This document shows, one piece after another, positions 31,263-39,045 of a stretch of DNA of 64,000 nucleotides. The notes below the pieces were generated by a model. The model had not been told where the DNA came from, made no database searches, and saw only the letters and a program-made list of their open reading frames with translations. Source of the stretch: Kosakonia sp. SMBL-WEM22 (GTDB lineage: Bacteria; Pseudomonadota; Gammaproteobacteria; Enterobacterales; Enterobacteriaceae). The stretch lies in the NCBI RefSeq assembly GCF_014490785.1, contig NZ_CP051488.1, positions 2,666,001 through 2,730,000 on the forward strand, in the 5' to 3' direction. Each line of letters opens with the position of its first letter. Positions within the stretch are counted from its first letter, which is position 1. Position numbers and translations under genes: made by a program.

Positions 31263-34234
31263 TAAAATTTCTCCGGATGGGGTTCGCTTGCGGGGGGCTG
31301 ACGGTAGTCGTCGCGCTGCCACTTCTGTTCGACAGGCACCTTATCAATCGGCGTGCGGCTACCGTGGCGGAAGTTATGTTTTGGTAACGGGTCTGGCAGC
31401 GGCGGGCGATCCAGCAGCGTCATGCGCACCGCCAGCTCTTTATAGGCCGGCGTGTTAACCTGCGGATCGTGGTGCTCGCCGGTAAGGGCGTTGACGCCCT
31501 CTTTGCCGTGATGAATAGGGATAAAGAGTTCGTTGCCCGCCACACGATCGGTGATCACCACCGGCACGTCGATCTCACCGCGTCGGGAGGTGAGCGTCAC
31601 CCAGCTTCCCTCCTGCAAACCGCGCGCGGCGGCAAGGGTCGGGCTGACCTCAACAAACCAGTTTGGCGACAGGCTGGTGGTGCGCCCGCCCTGCCCGCTC
31701 TGGTTGGTGGACTGGAAATGCTCCAGCATACGGCCATTGTTAAGATGCAGATCGTACTCCTCATCGGCGCTCTCTTCCGGCGCGCGCCAGTTTAGCGGGT
31801 AGAGATTTGCGCGACCGTCCGGCGTGTTGAAGCGCTCGGTATAGAGCAGCGGCGTGCTGCTGCCATCCGCCTTCACCGGCCAGATCTGCGATTTCCACCC
31901 TTCAAGGCGCTGATAGCTGACGCCCGCGAAGCTCTGCGCAATGCTCGCCGCTTCATGCATGATCTCCTGCGGATGTTGATACCCCCAGTCATAGCCCATG
32001 CGCGCGGCCAAGTGGGTGAGGATCTGCCAGTCCGGACGGCTGTCGCCAAGGGGCGGCATCACCGGATAGAAGCGCTGGATGCGCCGCTCGGTGTTCACAA
32101 AGCTGCCCTCTTTTTCCACGCTCGGGCAACCGGGCAGCACCACGTCGGCAAACTGCGCCGTGCGGCTGAGAAAGAGATCCTGCACCACCAGAAAATCAAG
32201 GTCAGTGAAGCCTTCATGCACACTATGGGCATCCGCATCCGCAAAGGCGGTGTCTTCGCCGATCACATACATGGCGCGGATCCGCTTTTCGCGCGCCATC
32301 TTCACCATCATAAAGTTGTCCTCCCCCACCTCCAGCGAGAGCCGCTCCGCCGGCACGCCCCAGGCGTTTGCCCATTTCGCGCGCACGGCGGGATCGCTGA
32401 CGGACTCATACCCAGGGTAGAAGTTTTTCAGGCAGCCGAAATCACTCGCCCCCTGCACATTATTATGTCCGCGCATCGGATAGCCGCCCGTGCCCGGCCG
32501 CCCGTAATTGCCGGTCACCAGTAACAGATTGGAGAGCGCGGTGCTGGCATCCGCACCGTGGCTGTGCTGCGTGATGCCCATCGCCCACATAATGCAGACA
32601 CTGCCGGCCTTGCCGATCATCTCGGCAGCACGGGTGAGGAGTTCGGGCGATAAACCGGTCTGTTCAGCGGCAAAATCAAGTGTGAACGGGGCAAGGGACT
32701 GCCGGTACTCCTCCACCTTATTGACTCTACTGGCGAGGAACGCCTCATCGGCATAACCGTTCTCAAACATGTAGCGCGACATGGCGCTGGCCCAGGAGAG
32801 ATCGCTTCCGGGCTGAATGCGCAGGTGCAGATCAGCGCGCTCGGCCATTTCGTGACGGCGCGGGTCAACCACCAGCCACTGCTGCCCGTGATGTTTTTTC
32901 GCCGCTTTCAGACGCGAGGCGATCACCGGGTGGTTTTCAGCGGTGTTGCTGCCGACAATCACCACCAGATCGGCCTTAATAAGATCTTCAATAGTGCCCG
33001 CATCGCCGCCGTAGCCAACGGTGCGAAACAGCCCTTCGGTGGCAGGGTTCTGGCAGTAGCGTGAGGAGTTATCAACGCTGTTGGTGCCAATAATGGCGCG
33101 GGCGATTTTCTGCGTCAGGTAGGCCTCTTCATTGCTGCCTTTACTGGAGCCGATAAAACCAATGCTCTCCGGGCCATGGCTATCGCGGATAGCGAGCAGG
33201 CGTTTCGCCACCAGGTCCAGCGCCTCATCCCAGCTTGCCGGGCGGAAGCGACCATTTTCGCGGATCAGCGGCGTGGTGATGCGCTCCGGGCTGTTGATAA
33301 AATCCCAGGCGAATTTACCTTTCACACAGGTGGAGATGCTGTTGACCGGGGCTTCAACGCTTGGCTGCACTTTTAACAGATGACGATCGCGGGTCCACAT
33401 CTCAAAGGAGCAGCCGACGCCGCAGTAGGTGCAGACAGTTTTAGTACGCGTGATCTCCTGCTGGCGCAGGTGAGTGTCGATCACCGAGACACCGGAGATA
33501 ATCTCCGCCCCGGTGGAGTTCTCGAGGGTTTTGATGATGTCGATCAACGGGCGTTTCAGCGACTGGCGCATCGAGGTGAACGGCCCGGCGTCGGGCTGCA
33601 TGCTCTTCTCCATCAGCGCGTTACAGGGGCAGACCGTCACGCAGTGCCCGCAGCTGACGCAGCTGGAACCGGCAATCTGCGTGCCGCCGTCCCACAATAC
33701 GCGCGGGTGCTCCATGGTGTAGTCGATGCTCAGGGTCTCATTGACTTCAACATTCTGGCAGGCATCCACACAGCGGCCGCAGAGAATGCACTGATCGGGA
33801 TCGTAGGTGTAAAAGGGGTTGGAGTGATCTTTGACATAGGGTTTGCGCTCAAAGGCGTAGCGCTGAATAGGGGTATGCATATCCACCACGGTGTTATGCA
33901 GCGTGCAGTCGCCGGTGTTGTGTTCGCAGACGGTGCAGTAGAGTTCATGTTTTGCCAGCAGGCGATCCATCCCCTCTTCACGCGCCGCGCGGGCGGGCGC
34001 ATTCGTTGAATTAATCACCATGCCTTCGCGGCTGCGCAAAGTACAGCCGCGAACCAGTTCCCCTTCCGACTCCACCCAGCAGACATCGCAGGTTTGCAAC
34101 GGATCGAGTGCCGGATGGTAACAGACGTGGGGCAGTTTCACATTACAGTGTTCAAGGAAGGGGATCAGCGGCATGTCCGCCGGGCCAATAAGGGGCTTAC
34201 CATCATAAATGACGGTACATTTTTGCAGGCTCAT
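31262..34234 (-). CDS. Formate dehydrogenase alpha subunit (molybdopterin, YrhE/NuoG-like N-terminus)
   Basis: 990 residues. It begins with a 2Fe-2S ferredoxin domain (Cys in PHVCYHPALDPLQTCDVCWV), then a NuoG-type Cys/His cluster (CTVCEHNTGDCTLH), a two-cluster ferredoxin segment (CILCGRCVDAC and CVSCGHCVTVCPC), the 4Fe-4S site CTYCGVGCSF and the molybdopterin domains. The metal ligand is Cys in SRYCQNPATEG, so this is not a selenoprotein. A dinucleotide-binding domain closes the protein. No Tat signal is seen, so it should be cytoplasmic. First gene of an operon with DUF1641 and a bd-type oxidase. GAGGAAG precedes the start. Confidence 0.92.
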   Translation of the reverse strand: MSLQKCTVIYDGKPLIGPADMPLIPFLEHCNVKLPHVCYHPALDPLQTCDVCWVESEGELVRGCTLRSREGMVINSTNAPARAAREEGMDRLLAKHELYCTVCEHNTGDCTLHNTVVDMHTPIQRYAFERKPYVKDHSNPFYTYDPDQCILCGRCVDACQNVEVNETLSIDYTMEHPRVLWDGGTQIAGSSCVSCGHCVTVCPCNALMEKSMQPDAGPFTSMRQSLKRPLIDIIKTLENSTGAEIISGVSVIDTHLRQQEITRTKTVCTYCGVGCSFEMWTRDRHLLKVQPSVEAPVNSISTCVKGKFAWDFINSPERITTPLIRENGRFRPASWDEALDLVAKRLLAIRDSHGPESIGFIGSSKGSNEEAYLTQKIARAIIGTNSVDNSSRYCQNPATEGLFRTVGYGGDAGTIEDLIKADLVVIVGSNTAENHPVIASRLKAAKKHHGQQWLVVDPRRHEMAERADLHLRIQPGSDLSWASAMSRYMFENGYADEAFLASRVNKVEEYRQSLAPFTLDFAAEQTGLSPELLTRAAEMIGKAGSVCIMWAMGITQHSHGADASTALSNLLLVTGNYGRPGTGGYPMRGHNNVQGASDFGCLKNFYPGYESVSDPAVRAKWANAWGVPAERLSLEVGEDNFMMVKMAREKRIRAMYVIGEDTAFADADAHSVHEGFTDLDFLVVQDLFLSRTAQFADVVLPGCPSVEKEGSFVNTERRIQRFYPVMPPLGDSRPDWQILTHLAARMGYDWGYQHPQEIMHEAASIAQSFAGVSYQRLEGWKSQIWPVKADGSSTPLLYTERFNTPDGRANLYPLNWRAPEESADEEYDLHLNNGRMLEHFQSTNQSGQGGRTTSLSPNWFVEVSPTLAAARGLQEGSWVTLTSRRGEIDVPVVITDRVAGNELFIPIHHGKEGVNALTGEHHDPQVNTPAYKELAVRMTLLDRPPLPDPLPKHNFRHGSRTPIDKVPVEQKWQRDDYRQPPASEPHPEKF

Positions 34235-34763
34235 GTTACTTCCTCACCAATAAAGGGGTGTACGTCCACTCCCGGTGCGATCGGGCGCGCTACATTGCGC
34301 CTCGTCGCCCCTGTTCGGGTGGCGTATCGGTTATTAAGGTTTAAACGTAGACCCTGCCGCCCCGCTGAGCCAAACGGTCACGATATATTTCTTCGCAAAC
34401 CTAAGATTTCTCTCAAAACCATAAGGAAAAATGATATATCACCCCTTTTCAAATGTAAGTTTTTGTCAACAAAAGCGCAGCGCAAGAATGTTTTGTGACA
34501 ATCAACGCTGATAATTTCGCAGGTTACTATTCCATTTCTCTTTTATTTATCGCTAAGTCGTTTATTTTAAAGATGCCTTTCAGATGACCGTTTGGTCTAA
34601 TTAAAATATATCCTCATAGGCGATATTATATTTTTGTTAATCTCCACCTTTCCCCTGCCGTTTGACTATTTCAGAAGCGGGTCTAAATTTAATGACGAAC
34701 GCCGGCGACACTGCTGATAAATAAAGTGTCGTTATACTGAAACAACGAAACAGGAGAAATATT
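34235..34763. other. Divergent promoter region (formate dehydrogenase operon / yciG)
   Basis: About 530 bp, markedly AT-rich from 34420 onward. No frame has a credible start and ribosome-binding site. It should hold the operon promoter on the left and the stress promoter of yciG on the right. I found no perfect FNR or CRP box in it. Confidence 0.6.
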
Positions 34764-34949
34764 ATGGCTGAACATCGTGGTGGCTCAGGTAATTTCGCCG
34801 AGAATCGTGAAAAGGCATCAGAAGCAGGCCGCAAAGGCGGTCAACAGAGCGGCGGTAATTTCAAAAACGACCCGCAGCGCGCTTCCGAAGCAGGTAAAAA
34901 AGGCGGCCAGAATAGCCACAGCGGCGGCCGTAAATCCGGCAATAACTAA
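34764..34949 (+). CDS. yciG: YciG, KGG-repeat stress protein
   Basis: 61 residues, almost entirely made of the repeated KGG motif: REKASEAGRKGGQQSGGNF and QRASEAGKKGGQNSH. E. coli YciG has 59 residues with the same plan. It is Gly-, Lys- and Ser-rich, hydrophilic and probably disordered, and in enterics it is RpoS/starvation-induced and needed for surface motility. CAGGAGAAAT precedes the ATG. It is followed by a hairpin and then yciF. Confidence 0.93.
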   Translation: MAEHRGGSGNFAENREKASEAGRKGGQQSGGNFKNDPQRASEAGKKGGQNSHSGGRKSGNN

Positions 34950-34998
34950 TATTGCCGTGACGGAATAATCACTGCTTTGAAATTAAAGATTAATAACT

Positions 34999-35028
34999 GG
35001 CGAGCCAGCGATGGCTCGCTATTTTTAA
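34999..35028 (+). terminator. Hairpin between yciG and yciF
   Basis: GCGAGCCA and TGGCTCGC form an 8-bp stem with a 4-base loop, followed by TATTTTTAA. Probably a partial terminator that lowers expression of yciF relative to yciG. Confidence 0.75.
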
Positions 35029-35049
35029 CGCTATTATTGGGTGGATATT

Positions 35050-35547
35050 ATGCAGATTAATACGCTTAACGACCTTTTTATTCACGGTTTATCTGACATT
35101 TACAGCGCTGAAAAGCAGCTGGCGCGCGCACTAACAAAAATGGCGCGTGAAGCCTCCAACGCAGAACTGGTGCAAGCTTTCAAACAACACCTTGAAGAGA
35201 CCCACGGCCAGATTGAACGTATTGATATGCTGCTGGAAGCAGAAGCCAACGTGAAAATTAAACGCATGAAGTGCCATGCGATGGAAGGTCTGGTTGAAGA
35301 AGCAAACGAAGTGATCGAAGCGAGCGAAAAAGGCACCCTGCGTGATGCCGGCCTGATTGCCGCAGCGCAAAAAGTGGAGCACTACGAAATTGCCTCTTAC
35401 GGCACGCTCTGCACGCTGGCAAAACAGTTGGGCTATAAGAAAGCCGCTGAATTGCTGGCGCAAACGCTGGAAGAGGAGAAAAACACCGATAATCTCCTGA
35501 CTAAAATCGCTACCAGCAAAATTAACCAGAAAGCGGAAGTGGAATAA
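35050..35547 (+). CDS. yciF: YciF, ferritin-like (DUF892) stress protein
   Basis: 165 residues from ATG 35050; a GTG three codons earlier is less likely. Family landmarks are FIHGLSDIYSAEKQLARAL, EETHGQIERIDMLLEAE, KIKRMKCHAMEGLVEEANEV and VEHYEIASYGTL, which carry the carboxylates and His of a ferritin-like diiron or dimanganese site. Partner of YciE, but here the gene for YciE is 12.6 kb away beside katN. Expected to be RpoS-dependent. Exact biochemical role unknown in the family. Confidence 0.93.
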   Translation: MQINTLNDLFIHGLSDIYSAEKQLARALTKMAREASNAELVQAFKQHLEETHGQIERIDMLLEAEANVKIKRMKCHAMEGLVEEANEVIEASEKGTLRDAGLIAAAQKVEHYEIASYGTLCTLAKQLGYKKAAELLAQTLEEEKNTDNLLTKIATSKINQKAEVE

Positions 35548-35917
35548 TTCCCCGCTTCGTTGTGGCTGATAATTTATTTTAATGACAGCGGGTTAATTCC
35601 CGCTAAATTTAAAAACTTTCAGCCAAAGAGTATGCGCACACCAAGGTAAACGGTACGGCAAAAATCAGACATGGTTATCCGTAAGGCGCGGTAATTCAGC
35701 CGCCATAACCTGTAAGGTTATTATGAGAATAACCTAATTGCTTGATTTAGCACTTTGATTAGCCGTACTGAACTAATTTAGTATCACGGTGTGCTAAAAC
35801 GGCATACCTCTTTTACTGGCGTGGTCTGAATGATCACAACTCCTGGAACATATTGCGGCATTGTCGGCACGCCGATTTGCGACCAGATGGGCTGCCGCCA
35901 CCGATAAGGAACGAGAT
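35548..35917. other. Intergenic region after yciF
   Basis: About 370 bp without a gene. AGCGGG and CCCGCT (35587-35604) form a hairpin with AAATTT after it, a possible weak terminator of yciF. ATAACCT and AGGTTAT arms at 35705-35721 form a second small hairpin near the likely promoter of the next gene. The rest shows nothing I recognise. Confidence 0.5.
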
Positions 35918-36172
35918 ATGCAACAGAACCTGAAACGTGTAAGGAATGTCCGTGTTAATTCGCGCACCAGCGCCGATCTCGGCTGGCAGGTGCAGGATGA
36001 GTTTGAACGTACTCGCCTGGAAAAACCCTTTGTACCGGTACAGGTGGCCAGGAATGAAGAGGCAGTGCCACGCGCACACCGTGAGCCGAAACTCGATCCC
36101 CTGCAGCAATACCTCGTCGCACGGATGGCGAACCGCAAGCAGGTGCAGGAGCTGGCTGAACAACATGAGTAA
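35918..36172 (+). CDS. Small hypothetical basic protein, 84 aa
   Basis: Start ATG 35918 has AAGGAACGAG upstream. The product is charged and soluble, with an Arg-rich N-terminus (LKRVRNVRVNSRTSADL) and a C-terminal helix (QQYLVARMANRKQVQELAEQ). No motif or membrane segment is visible. A good terminator follows its stop, which supports it as a stand-alone gene. Function unknown; its place after yciG-yciF may point to a stress role, but that is only position. Confidence 0.65.
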   Translation: MQQNLKRVRNVRVNSRTSADLGWQVQDEFERTRLEKPFVPVQVARNEEAVPRAHREPKLDPLQQYLVARMANRKQVQELAEQHE

Positions 36173-36213
36173 CAGAGGGTAAAGACCCCCTCGCTATGTG
36201 CCTTGCCTGACTT

Positions 36214-36244
36214 GCCCGGCCTTTATGCGCCGGGCATTTTTCTC
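36214..36244 (+). terminator. Rho-independent terminator of the 84-aa gene
   Basis: GCCCGGC and GCCGGGC form a 7-bp stem with an 8-base loop, followed by ATTTTTCTC. Confidence 0.85.
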
Positions 36245-36287
36245 TCCGCGGGTTGACTTCTTTTGTTATCAGCGTACTTTTCAGGAC

Positions 36288-37268
36288 ATGAAAACCTTCC
36301 TGATTATTGTGCCCGATGGCGGCATGCTGTTTGAATCCGCCGGCATTGCCGACATCTTGATGCAGGCCAATCGACTGCACCCGGACGGCATCGCCGAACC
36401 CCGTTATTCCCTGCGTATTGCTACTACCCAACCTCACCCGGTGATCCACGGTCAGTCCGGCTTAAATCTGTTAGCCGACCACCGGCTGCCGGAGATCGAT
36501 CCGCGTAAGCCGTGGGACACCATTATGATTACCGGTCGCGGTAACGACGAAGAGGAAGGGACGGCGGTGGTGGACTGGCTGCGTCTTGCCGCTCCGCATG
36601 CGCGCCGCGTGGTCTCCATCTGCGGCGGCGCGATGCTACTGGCGCAGGCGGGGCTGCTGGATGGTCGCCGTGCGACAACCCACTGGCGGCTGCTGGAGAC
36701 GATGCAGCGTTGTTATCCCGCCATTACGGTCGAGAGTGGCCCGCTCTATATTCAGGATGGCCCGGTCTGGACCTCCGGCGGCGTCAGCTCCGGGTTCGAT
36801 CTCACCCTTGCGCTGGTGGAGGAGGATTATGGCTTTACCCTCGCCCGCGATGTGGCGCAGGATCTGGTGATGTATCTGCGCCGCCCTGGCGGGCAGCTGC
36901 AGTTTAGCCGCTACCATCTGCAACAGGCCGAAAATAGCGGGCCAATCAGCACCCTGCAAAGCTGGATTGTGCAAAACCTGGCAGCGGATCTCAGCGTCGA
37001 GGCGCTGGCCGAGCAGGTGGCGATGAGCCCGCGCAATTTCACCCGCGTCTTTACCCGCGAAACCGGCATCTCCCCGGCGCGTTATGTCGCCGAAGCGCGC
37101 CTTGCCGCCGCGCGCGACAGGCTCGAGCAGAGCCGCGACACGCTGGAGCGCATCGCCCTGCAGACCGGCTTTGGCAGTAGCATCAACCTGCGCCGCACCT
37201 TTGAGCGCCAGTTACACCTTACTCCCGGCGAATATCGCCAGCGCTTCCATCGCCGCACTTTGGCGTAA
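36288..37268 (+). CDS. GlxA-family AraC-type regulator with DJ-1/PfpI domain
   Basis: 326 residues from ATG 36288, which has TTCAGGA upstream. Residues 1-180 form the DJ-1/PfpI amidase-like domain, with the nucleophile-elbow-type motif VVSICGGAMLLAQAGLLDGRRATTHW. The C-terminus is a double AraC helix-turn-helix: LSVEALAEQVAMSPRNFTRVF, then TLERIALQTGFGSSINLRRTF and the LTPGEYRQRF ending. Regulators of this type sense small nitrogenous or aldehyde-like ligands. It is 78 bp upstream of the GAPDH paralogue in the same direction, so it may control it. Confidence 0.9.
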   Translation: MKTFLIIVPDGGMLFESAGIADILMQANRLHPDGIAEPRYSLRIATTQPHPVIHGQSGLNLLADHRLPEIDPRKPWDTIMITGRGNDEEEGTAVVDWLRLAAPHARRVVSICGGAMLLAQAGLLDGRRATTHWRLLETMQRCYPAITVESGPLYIQDGPVWTSGGVSSGFDLTLALVEEDYGFTLARDVAQDLVMYLRRPGGQLQFSRYHLQQAENSGPISTLQSWIVQNLAADLSVEALAEQVAMSPRNFTRVFTRETGISPARYVAEARLAAARDRLEQSRDTLERIALQTGFGSSINLRRTFERQLHLTPGEYRQRFHRRTLA

Positions 37269-37346
37269 AGTGATCCTTTTTTGTCATTTACGCCAAAACT
37301 GGCCACGCCTACAGTGAATGCAGACCCCGAATGGAAGGAGATCATC

Positions 37347-38357
37347 ATGGTTAAGGTTGGTATAAACGGTTTTGGCCGTATCGGGCGCAACGTGTTGCGC
37401 GCAGCGCTCGGCAATGCAGACGTTGAGATTGTGGCGATTAACGATCTCACCGACAGTAAAACCCTCGCGCACCTGCTCAAGTACGACTCGCTCTCCGGCA
37501 CCCTGCCAGTGTCTGTTGAGGCAGGCGAAGGCGAACTGATTGTTGATGGCAAAACGATCCGTGTCTTCAGCGAGCGCGATCCGGCATCGATCCCATGGCG
37601 CGACGTGGGCGCAGAGATTGTGATTGAAGCGACCGGCTTTTTTACCGACCGTGAGAAAGCGGCGGTGCATATCAGTAGCGGTGGCGCAAAGCGGGTAATT
37701 ATCTCTGCGCCGGGTAAAAATGAAGATTTAACCATTGTGCTGGGGGTAAACGACGGGCAGTACGATCCGCAAACACACCATGTGGTGAGCAATGGCAGCT
37801 GTACCACCAACGGCCTGGCGCCCGCAGCCCAGGTGCTGCATCAGCACTTTGGCATTGAGCATGGCCTGATGAACACCACCCACGCCTACACCAACAGCCA
37901 GGCGCTGCACGACCAGCCAGAGAAAGATCTGCGCGGCGCGCGCGCGGCGGCACTCTCAATTGTCCCCTACTCCAGCGGCGCGGCGAAAGCGCTGGGGAAA
38001 GTGATCCCGGAACTCGAAGGCCGCCTGACCGGGTATTCTCTGCGCGTGCCGGTGCCGGTGGTGTCGATTGTCGACCTGACCGTAACGCTGAAGCGCGATG
38101 TCACAGTAGATGAAGTGAATAGCGCCTTCCGCGAAGCGGCAGCCGCCGGGCCGCTTAAAGGGATCCTCGGTTACAGCGATGAGCCGCTGGTCTCCAGCGA
38201 CTATCAGGGCGATGCGCGCTCATCGATTATCGACGGGCTCTCAACACTGGTGATTGGCGGCAATATGGTGAAAATCCTCGCCTGGTACGATAACGAGTGG
38301 GGGTTCTCTAACCGCCTGGTGGAGCTGGCGGCGCTGATGGCGAAGCGCGGGCTGTAA
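37347..38357 (+). CDS. Glyceraldehyde-3-phosphate dehydrogenase, type I paralogue
   Basis: 336 residues from ATG 37347, with AAGGAGATC upstream. The NAD-binding GINGFGRIGRN opens the Rossmann domain, the catalytic Cys is in SNGSCTTNGLAP and the partner His in the later YSLRVPVPVVS strand region; the protein ends with the conserved WYDNEWGFSNRLVEL. It oxidises glyceraldehyde-3-P to 1,3-bisphosphoglycerate. The sequence departs from enteric GapA (SNGSC for SNASC, a shorter C-terminus), so it is an accessory, GapC-like or transferred copy. No other glycolytic gene is adjacent. Confidence 0.9.
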   Translation: MVKVGINGFGRIGRNVLRAALGNADVEIVAINDLTDSKTLAHLLKYDSLSGTLPVSVEAGEGELIVDGKTIRVFSERDPASIPWRDVGAEIVIEATGFFTDREKAAVHISSGGAKRVIISAPGKNEDLTIVLGVNDGQYDPQTHHVVSNGSCTTNGLAPAAQVLHQHFGIEHGLMNTTHAYTNSQALHDQPEKDLRGARAAALSIVPYSSGAAKALGKVIPELEGRLTGYSLRVPVPVVSIVDLTVTLKRDVTVDEVNSAFREAAAAGPLKGILGYSDEPLVSSDYQGDARSSIIDGLSTLVIGGNMVKILAWYDNEWGFSNRLVELAALMAKRGL

Positions 38358-38362
38358 GCGGG

Positions 38363-38596
38363 TTGCCGGATGGCGGTTACGTAAACGGCGTTACTGAAAC
38401 GGCGTAGGCCGGATAAGCGGTTACGCGCAATCCGACATTATTATCGCGGCACAATTGCCGGATGGCGGCTTCGCCTTATCCGGCCTACAAAAACGGAGCC
38501 ACTGAAACGGCGTAGGCCGGATAAGCGTGTAACGCGCCATCCGGCATATTCCGCAGCACCGGTTGCCTGATGGCAGCTTTGCCTTATCCGGCCTAC
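38363..38596. repeat. BIME cluster of about five REP units
   Basis: Alternating units run from TGCCGGATGGCGG at 38363 to GGCCTAC near 38596: GTAGGCCGGATAAGC, TTGCCGGATGGCGGC, GTAGGCCGGATAAGCG and TTGCCTGATGGCAGC, separated by near-identical spacers ending in ACTGAAACGGC. It lies 3' of the GAPDH gene and precedes long repeat copy C. Confidence 0.88.
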
Positions 38597-38652
38597 AAAA
38601 CCGCGTCTACAGCAACGCCTTCATTGCATTTACCTGCGGTCTCGCAGCGACG

Positions 38653-38943
38653 GTGTTGACCCCCGCTGAAATCGGCGAACCGAAGCGGGAATGACAAGGT
38701 CTGGACGCCATGGATGGCGGACAGAGGCGAACCGAGACAGGACAAAATTGCCGGGAGCAATGTTGAACAGCGCTTGCGCTGGCCCCGAAGGGGCGAGTCC
38801 CATGGATGGGACGAGTAAGTCGAGTCGAGCCGGCCGCCGTCAGGCACGCGGGAGGGGAGCGCGGCCGCTTCCCTTATCCCGTTCACCGCATAAGATGTTA
38901 ATGAAACTCCCGAACGCCCGGTGAACGGAACCCTTCCACCAAT
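38653..38943. repeat. Long multi-hairpin intergenic repeat, copy C
   Basis: Same orientation as copy B. It begins at GTTGACCCCCGCTGAAATC and ends at GGTGAACGGAACCCTTCCAC. It keeps CGCCATGGATGGCG, CAGCGCTTGCGCTG, GCCCCGAAGGGGC and GTCCCATGGATGGGAC but lacks a block of about 50 bp between the GGGAGG and GCGGCCGC segments that copies A and B share. The arm AAAATTGC-N5-GCAATGTT carries one change. REP clusters stand on both sides. Confidence 0.85.
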
Positions 38944-38950
38944 CCAACAC

Positions 38951-39045
38951 ATTGCCGGATGGCGGCTGCGCCTTATCCGGCCTACGTAAAAGCAGCCACT
39001 GAAACCGCGTAGGCCGGATAAGCGGTACGCGCCATCCGGCAATGT
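38951..39045. repeat. Inverted REP pair abutting the alcohol dehydrogenase gene
   Basis: ATTGCCGGATGGCGGC...CCGGCCTAC (38951-38985) and GTAGGCCGGATAAGC...CATCCGGCA (39009-39042). The second unit ends within a few bases of the adh stop codon, so it is in the 3' untranslated part of that mRNA. Confidence 0.85.

Noticed and set aside
32825..34009. Long antisense frames over the formate dehydrogenase gene
   Set aside because: High GC at third positions opens antisense frames; the sense frame carries all the cofactor motifs.
31262..34234. Selenocysteine in the formate dehydrogenase
   Set aside because: There is no in-frame TGA at the molybdenum ligand; the position is Cys in SRYCQNPATEG.
10669..39045. 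CRISPR array or ERIC elements among the repeats
   Set aside because: Spacing is irregular, units alternate in orientation and match REP; the ERIC core sequence is not present, and no cas gene is seen.
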